Source: Variovorax boronicumulans
GTDB lineage: Bacteria; Pseudomonadota; Gammaproteobacteria; Burkholderiales; Burkholderiaceae_C
Assembly (NCBI RefSeq): GCF_029892485.1
Contig: NZ_JARXVG010000008.1
Location: forward strand, 62,001-126,000
Direction of reading: 5' to 3'
Length of the DNA: 64,000 nucleotides
Shown: positions 54,197-62,414 of the stretch, piece after piece
How the letters are laid out: each line of letters begins with the position of its first letter
Numbering within the stretch: position 1 is the first letter of the stretch
Notes under the pieces: model-generated
Seen by the model: the letters and a program-made list of their open reading frames with translations, nothing else
The model's database searches: none
What the model was told of the DNA's origin: nothing
Position numbers and translations under genes: made by a program

Positions 54197-54598
54197 TCAA
54201 GGTGCTGCCAGGTACTCGGCGTCGGTAACGTGTTCCAGCCAATCGACGTTTCGCCCGTCGAGCGCCTCCGCCACGGAGATGTGCGTCATGGCGGTCGTCG
54301 CGGTCGCGCCGTGCCAATGCTTGTGACCGGGCGGACACCAGATGACGTCGCCTGCGCGAATCTCGACAATCGGCTCGCCTTCGCACTGCGTCCAGCCGCA
54401 ACCTGCCGTGACGATCAATGTCTGGCCCAGCGGATGTGTATGCCAGGCGGAACGCGCGCCCGGCTCGAATGTGATGCTGGCGCAGGATGCGCGCGCCGGG
54501 GGCGGTGGGGCGTTCAGCATGTCGATGCGGACAGTGCCGGTGAAGGACTCTGCGGGTCCTCTGGCGGATGGCTGTGTGCCGGGGCGGATGAGCTTCAT
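54197..54598 (-). CDS. Cupin-domain protein
   Basis: The 133-residue cupin shares [25 protein letters not shown] and TTAMTH with its exported paralogue at 53679 but lacks a signal peptide, so it should be cytoplasmic. Both start with a similar [10 protein letters not shown] or [10 protein letters not shown] segment, showing a tandem duplication followed by divergence in location. ATG 54598 (MKLIRPG) is chosen because the upstream extension has no similarity. It is divergent from a LysR gene, 98 bases apart. Confidence 0.83.
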   Translation of the reverse strand: MKLIRPGTQPSARGPAESFTGTVRIDMLNAPPPPARASCASITFEPGARSAWHTHPLGQTLIVTAGCGWTQCEGEPIVEIRAGDVIWCPPGHKHWHGATATTAMTHISVAEALDGRNVDWLEHVTDAEYLAAP

Positions 54599-54696
54599 TG
54601 GGATGTACTTTCTGGAACGGTCATCGAACTTTATGGTCGACCCTCTTGGCTGAGAAGACAGCAAAATCGGGATGCCCATGTGCAAAGGACTCACCA

Positions 54697-55620
54697 ATGG
54701 CCAAGGAAAACCTGAATGACCTGCAGGCGTTCGTGGTGGTCGCGCGCGAGCGCAGCTTCACCCGTGCCGCCGCGCAGATGGGCCTGTCGAGATCTGCGCT
54801 GAGCCACGCGATGCTGGCGCTCGAAGCGCGCCTGGGGGTGCGGCTTCTCACCCGCACCACCCGGAGCGTTTCAACCACGCAAGCCGGTGCACGCCTGCTC
54901 GACACAGTGGCACCGCGGCTCCAGGAGATCGAAGCCGAGCTGGGCCAGCTCAGCGCGATGCGCGACAAGCCGGCCGGCACGGTGCGCATCACGGCGCATG
55001 ACCATGCGATCACCACCGTGCTCTGGCCGCGGTTGCTGCCTTTGCTCAAGCAGTACCCCGACGTCCAGATCGAGTTCAGCGTCGACTACGCCTTCACGGA
55101 CATCGCGTCTCACCGTTTCGACGCTGGTGTGCGAGTGGGCGACCGCGTGGACAAGGACATGGTGGCAGTGCGCATCTCGACGGACCTGCGCATGGCCGTC
55201 GCCGCTTCGCCGGATTACCTTGCGGGCCAATCGATTCCGAAGAAGCCGCAGGATCTGACGGCGCACCGCTGCGTCAATCTGCGGCTGCCTACCCAGGGCA
55301 ATCTTTATGCATGGGATTTCCAGAAAGGGAAGAAGTCGTTGAACGTGCGAGTGCAGGGCCAGACGGTTTTTAACAACACCTCATTGATGCTTCAAGCGGC
55401 ACTGGACGGGATGGGCTTCGCGTTCGTGCCCTTCGATCTGATGCAGCCGCACATCGAGGCTGGCCGGCTCGTTCCGGTGCTGGAAGATTGGTGGCCGACC
55501 TTTCCGGGCTATCACCTCTACTACGCGAACCGGCGCCAGATTGCGCCGGCCCTGGCGCTGGTGATCGAGGCGCTGAGGCATCGCGGACCCGAGCGCATCG
55601 CCGCTACCGCGAAGCGCTGA
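54697..55620 (+). CDS. LysR-family transcriptional regulator
   Basis: This 307-residue LysR protein starts [20 protein letters not shown], with a winged helix containing [20 protein letters not shown] and a CrgA/YafC-type effector domain (KPAGTVRIT, then FDAGVRVGD). It is divergent from the cupin/CMD operon and probably controls it. Its 3' end overlaps the convergent LysR gene by 17 bases. The two neighbouring regulators are clearly related (both have LLTRTTRSV and [11 protein letters not shown]). Confidence 0.9.
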   Translation: MAKENLNDLQAFVVVARERSFTRAAAQMGLSRSALSHAMLALEARLGVRLLTRTTRSVSTTQAGARLLDTVAPRLQEIEAELGQLSAMRDKPAGTVRITAHDHAITTVLWPRLLPLLKQYPDVQIEFSVDYAFTDIASHRFDAGVRVGDRVDKDMVAVRISTDLRMAVAASPDYLAGQSIPKKPQDLTAHRCVNLRLPTQGNLYAWDFQKGKKSLNVRVQGQTVFNNTSLMLQAALDGMGFAFVPFDLMQPHIEAGRLVPVLEDWWPTFPGYHLYYANRRQIAPALALVIEALRHRGPERIAATAKR

Positions 55621-56503
55621 AGCGCAGCGCCTTCACCACCAGCGAAAAGGCCGGAGACGGCTGTCGCTTGCTGGGGTAGTACAGGTGATAGCCGGCGAAC
55701 TTGGGGCACCAGTCCTGCAGCACGCGAACCAGCCGCCCCGATTCGATGTGCGACATCAGTTCATCTTCCGGCAGCAGCGAGATGCCGAGTCCGGCCAATG
55801 CCGCGTCCACCTGGGGCGGTGCGGTGTTGAAGATCAGCGGTCCATCGACGCGAACGTTGACCTTGCGACCGCGCTTCTCGAAGTCCCAGACATACAGCCC
55901 ACCCGACGTCGGCATGCGCTGGTTGATGCACTGGTGCGACGTGAGATCGGCCGGCGTCCTGGGAATGGGATTGACGGCGAAGTAGTCGGGTGACGCCACC
56001 ACCGCCATCTGCAGCGCCGGGCCGATGGGCACGGCGATCATGTCGTTGTCGATCGTGTTGCCCATGCGCACGCCCGCATCGAAGCGGTCGGCCACGATGT
56101 CGCGAAAGCTGTAGTTCATGTCGAACTCCAGCTTGATGTCGGGGTACTCGCGCAGCAGCGGCGCGAGCTTGGGAAGCAGCACCGTGTGCAGCACGTTGTC
56201 GCCGCAGGTGATGCGCACGGTACCTGCGGGCTTGTCGCGCAGCTCGGTCAATGCCTCGAGTTCAGCCTCGATCTCGTCGAAACGGTGGCCGATCGCCTTC
56301 ATGAGCCGCTCGCCGGCCGACGTCGGCGCAACGCTGCGCGTGGTGCGCGTGAGCAGGCGGATCTGCAGCCCTTCTTCCAGGCCGCGTATCGCCTGGCTGA
56401 GCGCCGATTGCGTGACGCCAAGTGTGCCGGCCGCTTTGGTGAAGCTGCCTTCCCGAGCCACCGTCACGAAGGCAAGCAGGTCGTTGAGATTGCGTCTTGG
56501 CAT
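55604..56503 (-). CDS. LysR-family transcriptional regulator
   Basis: The 299-residue regulator starts MPRRNLNDLLAFVTVAREGS and has the same CrgA/YafC-type domains as the LysR gene at 54697, to which it is tail to tail. The helix-turn-helix is LGVTQSALSQAIRGLEEGL. It is divergent from an alpha/beta-hydrolase/MFS operon, with a T-N11-A dyad 24 bases upstream of its start. It probably controls that operon, as LysR genes commonly do. Confidence 0.9.
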   Translation of the reverse strand: MPRRNLNDLLAFVTVAREGSFTKAAGTLGVTQSALSQAIRGLEEGLQIRLLTRTTRSVAPTSAGERLMKAIGHRFDEIEAELEALTELRDKPAGTVRITCGDNVLHTVLLPKLAPLLREYPDIKLEFDMNYSFRDIVADRFDAGVRMGNTIDNDMIAVPIGPALQMAVVASPDYFAVNPIPRTPADLTSHQCINQRMPTSGGLYVWDFEKRGRKVNVRVDGPLIFNTAPPQVDAALAGLGISLLPEDELMSHIESGRLVRVLQDWCPKFAGYHLYYPSKRQPSPAFSLVVKALRFSASR

Positions 56504-56526
56504 GTCGGTCTCCGCGGCATGAACTG

Positions 56527-56541
56527 ATTAGTCGAGCTAAT
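56527..56541. promoter_or_regulatory. LysR-type T-N11-A dyad
   Basis: ATTAG and CTAAT flank five bases, giving a T-N11-A site in the AT-rich divergent region between the LysR gene at 55604 and the alpha/beta-hydrolase gene. A weaker AATG/CATT pair lies just downstream (56543-56557). LysR proteins commonly bind such pairs, but binding here is inferred. Confidence 0.5.
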
Positions 56542-56671
56542 AAATGTATTAAGCATTCATTACCTAGTCAATCTTGGCACAGCTCGGCAAACTTCCTCAA
56601 CGGTGCAAAAAGCACCCATCGAGCAAGGCAGGGCGTACACGCCCGCCGTACATCTTCAAAGGACATCGACC

Positions 56672-57817
56672 ATGAAAACTTCCACAACCGGCGACTTCGC
56701 CGCAGTCGCAGGGCATGCCGGCAACACATCGGATCGCCGCGAGTTCCTGAGGATGGCCGGCACGGGCGTGGCTGCCGTCGGCATGCTGTCGACAGCCGGC
56801 GCCACATTGGCGGCGGCGCCGCCGAAGAAGGGCACCCAGTTGCCCAACGGTGCCGACAATTTCTACACGAGCGACCAGGTCACCGTGCAGAAGGTCAGCT
56901 TCAAGAACCAGTACCAGATGACCGTTGCCGCGAACCTCTTCGTTCCCAAAGCGCTGGACCGCAAGAAGCGCACCGCGGCGATCGTCGTCGGTCATCCGAT
57001 GGGAGCGGTGAAGGAGCAAAGCGCCAACCTGTATGCGACCAAGATGGCAGAGCAGGGCTTCGTGACGCTGTCGCTGGACCTCGCGTTCTGGGGTGGCAGC
57101 GACGGCCAGCCGCGCAACGCGGTCTCGCCCGACATGTACGCCGAGAGCTTCAGCGCTGCAGTCGACTACCTGGGCAGCCAGGCGTTCGTGGACAAGCAGC
57201 AGATCGGTGCCATCGGCGTATGCGGCAGCGGCAGCTTCGTCATCAGTGCCGCGAAGATCGACCCGCGCATGAAGGCGATTGCCACGGTGAGCATGTACGA
57301 CATGGGAGCGGCCAACCGCGATGCGCTCAACCACTCGCAAACGGTCGAGCAGCGCAAGCAGATCATCGCTGCCGCCGCCGAGCAACGGCAGGCGGAGTTC
57401 AACGGTGACGCGGTCCGGTACACCGGCGGCACGGTCCTCGCGCTGGCGGCCGACACGCATCCCATCCAGCGCGAGTTCTTCGATTTCTATCGCACGCCGC
57501 GCGGCGAATTCACCCCCAAGGGCGCATCGGCGCGGACCACGACCATGCCGACCTTGACCAGCAACGTCAAGTTCATGAACTTCTATCCGTTCAACGACAT
57601 CGAGACGATTTCGCCGCGGCCGATGCTGTTCATCACTGGCGACCAGGCGCATTCCAGAGAGTTCAGCGAAGACGCCTACAGGCGCGCTGCCGAGCCGAAG
57701 GAGCTGTTCATCGTTCCGGGCGCCGGCCATGTGGATCTGTACGACCGCGTGACGCTGATCCCGTTCGACAAGCTGACATCGTTCTTCAGCAGGCACCTCG
57801 GTGCGGCGAGCGCCTGA
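56672..57817 (+). CDS. Exported alpha/beta hydrolase with cysteine nucleophile
   Basis: The 381-residue protein starts at ATG 56672 with a twin-arginine signal (SDRREFLRMAGTGVAAVG). The alpha/beta-hydrolase core has AAIVVGHPMGAVKEQSANLY and LAFWGGSDG. The nucleophile elbow reads GVCGSGSF, placing cysteine where most esterases have serine, as in dienelactone hydrolases and YcjY-type proteins. The C-terminal acid/base region includes GAGHVDLYD. The substrate is unknown. Its stop overlaps the MFS gene start (TGATG). Confidence 0.85.
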   Translation: MKTSTTGDFAAVAGHAGNTSDRREFLRMAGTGVAAVGMLSTAGATLAAAPPKKGTQLPNGADNFYTSDQVTVQKVSFKNQYQMTVAANLFVPKALDRKKRTAAIVVGHPMGAVKEQSANLYATKMAEQGFVTLSLDLAFWGGSDGQPRNAVSPDMYAESFSAAVDYLGSQAFVDKQQIGAIGVCGSGSFVISAAKIDPRMKAIATVSMYDMGAANRDALNHSQTVEQRKQIIAAAAEQRQAEFNGDAVRYTGGTVLALAADTHPIQREFFDFYRTPRGEFTPKGASARTTTMPTLTSNVKFMNFYPFNDIETISPRPMLFITGDQAHSREFSEDAYRRAAEPKELFIVPGAGHVDLYDRVTLIPFDKLTSFFSRHLGAASA

Positions 57818-59040
57818 TGACAGCACAAGCCATCGGCAGCTCTGCGGGCAGCGCCGCCTTCGACGAGCGCACGGAAGCGCAGCCCGCCCACTGGGGCGGC
57901 GTCTTCGCGATGACCCTGTGCGTCTTCGCGCTGATCGCCTCGGAGTTCATGCCCGTCAGTCTGCTGACCCCGCTGGCGACCGACCTCAAGGTCACCGAAG
58001 GCATGGCCGGACAGGGCATCGCCATTTCCGGAGCCTTCGCAGTTCTCACGAGCCTGTCGATCTCGGCGATCGCCGCAACGATCAACCGCAAGACCTTGCT
58101 GTTGTCGCTGACCGCGCTGATGTGCCTCTCCGGGGCCATCGTCGCGCTCGCACCCAACTACCTGACGTACATGGCGGGCCGCGCGCTGATCGGTGTGGTG
58201 GTCGGTGGTTTCTGGTCCATGTCGGCGGCCACTGCCATGCAGCTCGTGCCACCGTCCAGGGTGCCGCGTGCACTCGCGATCTTCAACAGCGGCAATGCGC
58301 TGGCCACCGTGGTGGCGGCGCCGCTGGGCAGCTTCCTCGCCTCGATCATCGGCTGGCGTGGCGCCTTCTTCTGCCTGGTGCCGGTCGCGGCGATCGCATT
58401 CGTCTGGCAGTGGTTCAGCCTGCCGACCATGAAGGCACAGGCGCGTGCACACGGCTCGGGCAACGTCTTCAGGCTCTTCAGGAAGCGCTTGGTCGTGCTC
58501 GGCATGCTGGCAGTGGGCGTCTTCTTCATGGGGCAGTTCGCGCTGTTCACCTACTTGCGGCCATTCCTCGAGACAGTGACCCAGGTCGACGTGTCGACGC
58601 TGTCGCTCGTGCTGCTGACCCTGGGTGTCGCAGGCTTCGTCGGCACCACGGTCATCGGCCATTTCCTGAAGATCGGCTTCTACGGCACGCTGGCGATCAT
58701 CCCGGTGCTGATGGCAATCATCGCGGCGGCACTCATCGCCTGGGGCGCTTCGGTGACCGTCACGACGGTGCTGCTGGGTGCCTGGGGCCTGGTGGCCACG
58801 GCTGCCCCCGTCGGCTGGTGGTTGTGGATCGCACGAACCCTCCCACAGGATGCCGAGGCCGGCGGTGGACTCATGGTGGCGGTGGTGCAGCTCTCCATCG
58901 CGCTGGGCTCCACGGTGGGTGGCCTGCTGTTCGACAGCGGCGGCTACCGGGGCACCTTCGCTTTCAGCGCCGGCTTGTTGCTGGTCGGCGCGTTTCTGGT
59001 TTTCCTGACAGCGCGTGCCGACCGCACGAAATCAATATGA
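57817..59040 (+). CDS. MFS exporter (NepI/AraJ-like)
   Basis: This is an inner-membrane efflux protein of 407 residues with twelve hydrophobic helices. The sequence FALIASEFMPVSLLTPLATD and GRALIGVVVGGFWSMSAATA match the DHA1 drug/nucleoside exporter group that includes NepI. The substrate cannot be predicted. It begins at the last base of the upstream hydrolase stop and overlaps the next start by four bases, so three genes form a tight operon. Confidence 0.87.
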   Translation: MTAQAIGSSAGSAAFDERTEAQPAHWGGVFAMTLCVFALIASEFMPVSLLTPLATDLKVTEGMAGQGIAISGAFAVLTSLSISAIAATINRKTLLLSLTALMCLSGAIVALAPNYLTYMAGRALIGVVVGGFWSMSAATAMQLVPPSRVPRALAIFNSGNALATVVAAPLGSFLASIIGWRGAFFCLVPVAAIAFVWQWFSLPTMKAQARAHGSGNVFRLFRKRLVVLGMLAVGVFFMGQFALFTYLRPFLETVTQVDVSTLSLVLLTLGVAGFVGTTVIGHFLKIGFYGTLAIIPVLMAIIAAALIAWGASVTVTTVLLGAWGLVATAAPVGWWLWIARTLPQDAEAGGGLMVAVVQLSIALGSTVGGLLFDSGGYRGTFAFSAGLLLVGAFLVFLTARADRTKSI

Positions 59041-59570
59041 CTCAAAACCTCATTCCGTTTGCCATGACAGCCCAGCCTTGCCGACCGTCGCCCTTGCATC
59101 TCGCGGGCTTGTTCATCGGCCTGCTCGCTGCCGGTGGCAGCCAGGCCAACGAGAAGTCGGTTCCGGATTCGCTCGCTGTCCCGGTGGTGATCGCTGCCGC
59201 AGCATCCGGCAAAGCCAGGGAGGCACGCATGTGGATGACCGTCGGCGAACGTCGCTTTGCCGTGACCTTGGCCGATACCGAGGCCGCCCGTGCGTTCGCC
59301 GCACGGCTGCCGATGACGCTCGACATGAGCGAGCTCAACGGCAACGAGAAAAAGTTCGACTTGCCGGAAAACCTGCCTGCGAACCCGAGTCGACCGGGAA
59401 CGATCCGGAATGGCGACCTCATGCTGTACGGCACGAACACCGTGGTCGTCTTCTATCTGACCTTCGATTCGCCGTATTCATACACGCGCCTCGGCCGTGT
59501 GGACGATCCCGATGCCTTGGCGCAAGCGCTCGGACGGGGCAGCGTCAAGGTCGAGTTCTCAAGGCAATGA
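59037..59570 (+). CDS. Exported cyclophilin-like fold protein
   Basis: The 177-residue protein overlaps the MFS gene by four bases (ATGA). The N-terminus has a hydrophobic signal segment (HLAGLFIGLLAAGGSQANE). The rest resembles the cyclophilin-like small-protein family: MWMTVGERRFAVTLADTEAA, FAARLPMTLDMSELNGNEK, and TVVVFYLTFDSPYSYTRLGR. It is not a proline isomerase in the usual sense, and family members are mostly uncharacterised. A related protein without a signal lies at 59743. Confidence 0.8.
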   Translation: MTQNLIPFAMTAQPCRPSPLHLAGLFIGLLAAGGSQANEKSVPDSLAVPVVIAAAASGKAREARMWMTVGERRFAVTLADTEAARAFAARLPMTLDMSELNGNEKKFDLPENLPANPSRPGTIRNGDLMLYGTNTVVVFYLTFDSPYSYTRLGRVDDPDALAQALGRGSVKVEFSRQ

Positions 59571-59614
59571 ACACCCGGCGCGGGACGCGGTTGCGCACAG
59601 CGAACAGAAGCTGC

Positions 59615-59710
59615 ATGGTGGGGATTCCGGCAGCCATCGCCAACGCGATCTTTCACGCCACCGGCAAGCGCGTGCGAGATCTACCGATCCCTTCTGAAAA
59701 GCTCTTGTGA
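59615..59710 (+). pseudogene. C-terminal remnant of a molybdenum aldehyde oxidoreductase (PaoC-like)
   Basis: The only recognisable coding sequence is VGIPAAIANAIFHATGKRVR followed by DLPIPSEKLL and a stop, which resembles the last 30 residues of the large molybdopterin subunit of PaoABC/xanthine-dehydrogenase enzymes (normally 700 residues or more). No upstream frame continues the homology, as it runs into the cyclophilin-like gene. It marks a lost or rearranged operon and is presumably not functional. Confidence 0.65.
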
Positions 59711-59742
59711 TGACCGATGCTGACCTCGACGCAGGACCTCGC

Positions 59743-60099
59743 ATGAAGATCCGGATCACCGTGGATGGCGATGTCGTTGCGACAGGAACACTCGATGACA
59801 ACGCCAGTGCCAGGGATTTCGCTGCACTGCTTCCGCTCCATCTGCTTTTGAAGGACTACGCGTCGACAGAAAAGATTGCAGACCTGCCCAGAAGGCTGTC
59901 GATGACGGGAGCACCCGAGGCCTGCACGCCTTCTGCAGGTGACATCAGTTTCTACTCGCCGTGGGGCAATCTCGCGATCTTCTACAAGGACGGCCACCTG
60001 TCGAGCGGTCTCGTCCGCCTCGGGCGACTTGATTCGGGCGTCGATGCCATGCGTTGCATCGGTCCCTTGGCGGTGAGCGTGGATCTGGCTGAGCGGTAA
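59743..60099 (+). CDS. Cyclophilin-like fold protein (cytoplasmic paralogue)
   Basis: The 118-residue protein starts at ATG 59743 with AGGA six bases upstream; upstream in-frame starts at 59707 or 59710 lack a ribosome site and overlap the PaoC remnant. It has MKIRITVDGDVVATGTLDD, FAALLPLHLLLKDYASTEKI and GNLAIFYKDG, matching the cyclophilin-like small-protein family. It has no signal peptide, unlike the relative at 59037. Function is unknown. Confidence 0.78.
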   Translation: MKIRITVDGDVVATGTLDDNASARDFAALLPLHLLLKDYASTEKIADLPRRLSMTGAPEACTPSAGDISFYSPWGNLAIFYKDGHLSSGLVRLGRLDSGVDAMRCIGPLAVSVDLAER

Positions 60100-60213
60100 C
60101 TACAGGTCGCTTTCCAGAAGGTGCCGACGCATCGACCTCTGCAACCGGCTACCGACAGACGTTTGTCCGGCGGTGTCCGGCGTCCCCTGTAGTCGCTTGC
60201 ACGACGCAGCTTG

Positions 60214-61110
60214 TCACTTCGCAGATCGCCCGACAAACTCGATCAAGGCTTTCAGCTTCGTCGGCTGGTCATGCCGGCTTGGGTAGTACAGATAGAAACC
60301 GGGAAATGTCGGCGAAAACCTGGTCAGCACGCGCGTCAGGCGCTTGGCTTTGACGAGGGGAGCCGCCAACGCTTCAAAGGTATAGACCAGTCCAACGCCT
60401 TCCAGTGCAGCGTCCAGGCCGAACAGCGAGTCGGAAATTGTCAAGCTGCCTTGCACCTCGTACTCGACCGGACGGCCATCGACCTCAAATTCCCATTTGT
60501 AGATCGTTCCAGAGCCTGGCCCTCGAAAACGCACGCAGTTATGGCGCACGAGGTCGTTCGGATGACGTGGGGCCGGCACCCGTTTCAGGTAGTCGGGTGA
60601 ACCGACGACGGCCATCGTCACCGGCCCACCCAGAGGCACAGCCACCATGTCCTGCTGAATGCTTTCACCCAGACGGATGCCGGCGTCGAACCCGCGCTCC
60701 ACGATGTCGACGAAGCCCTCGTCGTTCGTCAATTCGATGTGCACCTGCGGATGCTCCTGGAAAAAGCCGGCGAGCCGATGCTGCAGCACCATGGCAATCG
60801 ACACCCGAGCGGCGTTGAGCCGCAGCGTGCCGGCGGGCCGGCCCTGCATCACATTCAGTTCCTCCCCTGCTTCGACGACCTGTCCCAGCGCTGGCCCCAC
60901 ACGCGCAAGGTAAGCCTCTCCCGCCTCCGTGAGGCTCACGCTGCGGGTCGACCTGTTCAACAAGCGAACGCCAAGCCGCGTCTCCAGTTGCCGAATGGTC
61001 TGGCTCAAGGCAGAAGGCGAAACCTCCAGTTCCGCGGCCGCCGAGCTGAAGCCCTTGTGCTCGGCCACCTTCCAGAACGCGATCAATCCGTTGAGCTGTT
61101 TGAGTTTCAT
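60214..61110 (-). CDS. LysR-family transcriptional regulator
   Basis: The 298-residue LysR protein starts at ATG 61110 (MKLKQLNGLIAFWKVAEHKG). An in-frame TTG at 61128 is possible but lies inside a perfect palindrome. The helix-turn-helix is LEVSPSALSQTIRQLETRL, and the effector domain has GRPAGTLRLNAARVS and FDAGIRLGESI. It is divergent from a decayed old yellow enzyme gene and an SDR gene, which are its likely targets. Confidence 0.89.
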   Translation of the reverse strand: MKLKQLNGLIAFWKVAEHKGFSSAAAELEVSPSALSQTIRQLETRLGVRLLNRSTRSVSLTEAGEAYLARVGPALGQVVEAGEELNVMQGRPAGTLRLNAARVSIAMVLQHRLAGFFQEHPQVHIELTNDEGFVDIVERGFDAGIRLGESIQQDMVAVPLGGPVTMAVVGSPDYLKRVPAPRHPNDLVRHNCVRFRGPGSGTIYKWEFEVDGRPVEYEVQGSLTISDSLFGLDAALEGVGLVYTFEALAAPLVKAKRLTRVLTRFSPTFPGFYLYYPSRHDQPTKLKALIEFVGRSAK

Positions 61111-61129
61111 CTTGAAGATTATCTTCAAG
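61111..61129. promoter_or_regulatory. 19-bp perfect palindrome abutting a LysR start
   Basis: CTTGAAGAT and ATCTTCAAG are exact reverse complements around one central base. The inner part is TTGA-N9-TCAA, a T-N11-A LysR-box arrangement. It ends one base before the start codon of the LysR gene, so binding there would also block its translation start region or promoter clearance. Autoregulation is inferred. Confidence 0.6.
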
Positions 61130-61201
61130 CGGCATGCGGTATTAGGGGGTTTTTCTTTTAGATGACGACTTCTACAGTCGGCGCCATCACAAGGATTTCA
61201 G

Positions 61202-61522
61202 ATGCCCGGCTTGTTCGACAGCTTCACCCTGAAGCAAATCACCCTTCGCAATCGCATTGCTGCGTCCCCGATGTGCCAGTACCAGGCCAAGGATGGCCCT
61301 ATCACCGATGCGAAAGACGCCGATCGCGCTGTGCGCGAGAACAAGGTCGATTTCGTGATGGTCGCCCGGCGTCTGCTCGACAACCCTCACTGGCCGCGAC
61401 AGGCCGCGCGCGAGCTGGGTGTCGTCGAGCAGGTTCTGCCGACACCCTACGCGTACTGGCTACAGAACTGGTCGCCACGTCCCGAACCGACGCTCCCGGT
61501 TGCCGCCAGGGAGCCTGCATGA
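61202..61522 (+). pseudogene. Internally deleted old yellow enzyme (NADH:flavin oxidoreductase)
   Basis: The frame starts with the old yellow enzyme N-terminus LFDSFTLKQITLRNRIAASP, MCQYQAKDG. It then jumps directly to the C-terminal motif DRAVRENKVDFVMVARRLL and DNPHWPRQAARELG, and ends after TPYAYWLQNW. About 240 residues of the normal 370-residue TIM barrel are missing, including the substrate H-x-x-H region and much of the FMN site. The frame is open at 106 codons, but the product cannot be an active reductase. Confidence 0.72.
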
Positions 61523-61561
61523 CGACTCCGACGCAGCGTTCAACACCTCAAGGAACACACG

Positions 61562-62413
61562 ATGTCTTCGAATGAAAAAGTATGGCTGGTCACCGGCGCT
61601 GGCCGCGGCCTCGGAGCGGACATCGTCCGCGCAGCATTGGCGGCCGGACACAAGGTCGTCGCCACGGGCCGCGACCCCGGAAAGCTAGATGCGGCGCTCG
61701 GAGCGCACGAGAAGCTGTTGACGCTGAAGCTCGACATCACCAACGTCGACGAAGCCAAAGACGCAACCGAGGCAGCCGTCGCGCGCTTCGGCCGCGTCGA
61801 CGTTCTGGTGAACAACGCCGGCAACTTCTACGCCGGCTTTTTCGAAGAACTGACGCCGGACCAGATCCGGCAGCAGATCGAAACGCTGCTCTTCGGTCCC
61901 ATGAACGTGACGCGAGCGGTGCTCCCGGTGATGCGGAAGCAGCGCGCCGGGCTGGTTCTCACGATTTCATCGACCGCAGGGCTGGTCGGTGGAGCCTTCT
62001 GCACCGGCTATGCAGCGGGCAAGTTCGGCGTCGAGGGCTGGATGGAGTCCCTCGCCCCGGAGATCGAACCCTTCGGCATCCAGACGATGCTGGTCGAGCC
62101 GGGCTTCTTCCGAACCGAGCTGCTGTCCGCCGGGTCCACGACCTTTGCAAAGCCCTCGATCGAGGACTACGCCGATCGCACGGCAGGAACAATCGCGTTT
62201 CTGTCCGACCTCGATGGCAAACAGCCGGGCGATCCGGCAAAGCTCGCGAACGCACTGGTGCAGCTGGCCGGACTCGACAAGCCACCGTCACGCTTCGTCG
62301 CAGGCAACGACGCGATGGAGCCGATCGCTGCCAAGGCCAATGCGCTGCTGGCACAGATCGATGCGCACCGCGCGCTGTCGGCTTCGCTGGCGACCCAACC
62401 GCAGGAGACCTGA
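61562..62413 (+). CDS. Short-chain dehydrogenase/reductase (SDR)
   Basis: The 283-residue NAD(P)-dependent oxidoreductase has the classical SDR motifs: TGAGRGLG at residues 11-18, NNAG near residue 88, the catalytic serine in TISSTAGLVGG and YAAGK (YxxxK). The C-terminus has VEPGFFRTELLS, typical of the larger SDRs that act on ketones or alcohols. The substrate is unknown. It lies just after the old yellow enzyme remnant and ends two bases before the PaoA-like fragment. Confidence 0.87.
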   Translation: MSSNEKVWLVTGAGRGLGADIVRAALAAGHKVVATGRDPGKLDAALGAHEKLLTLKLDITNVDEAKDATEAAVARFGRVDVLVNNAGNFYAGFFEELTPDQIRQQIETLLFGPMNVTRAVLPVMRKQRAGLVLTISSTAGLVGGAFCTGYAAGKFGVEGWMESLAPEIEPFGIQTMLVEPGFFRTELLSAGSTTFAKPSIEDYADRTAGTIAFLSDLDGKQPGDPAKLANALVQLAGLDKPPSRFVAGNDAMEPIAAKANALLAQIDAHRALSASLATQPQET

Positions 62414-62414
62414 A

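Noticed and set aside
60099-60193. Inverted ACTACAGG and CCTGTAGT, 79 bases apart, between convergent genes, plus a doubled TGTCCGGCG
   Set aside because: The arms are only eight bases with a long spacer; chance is a sufficient explanation.
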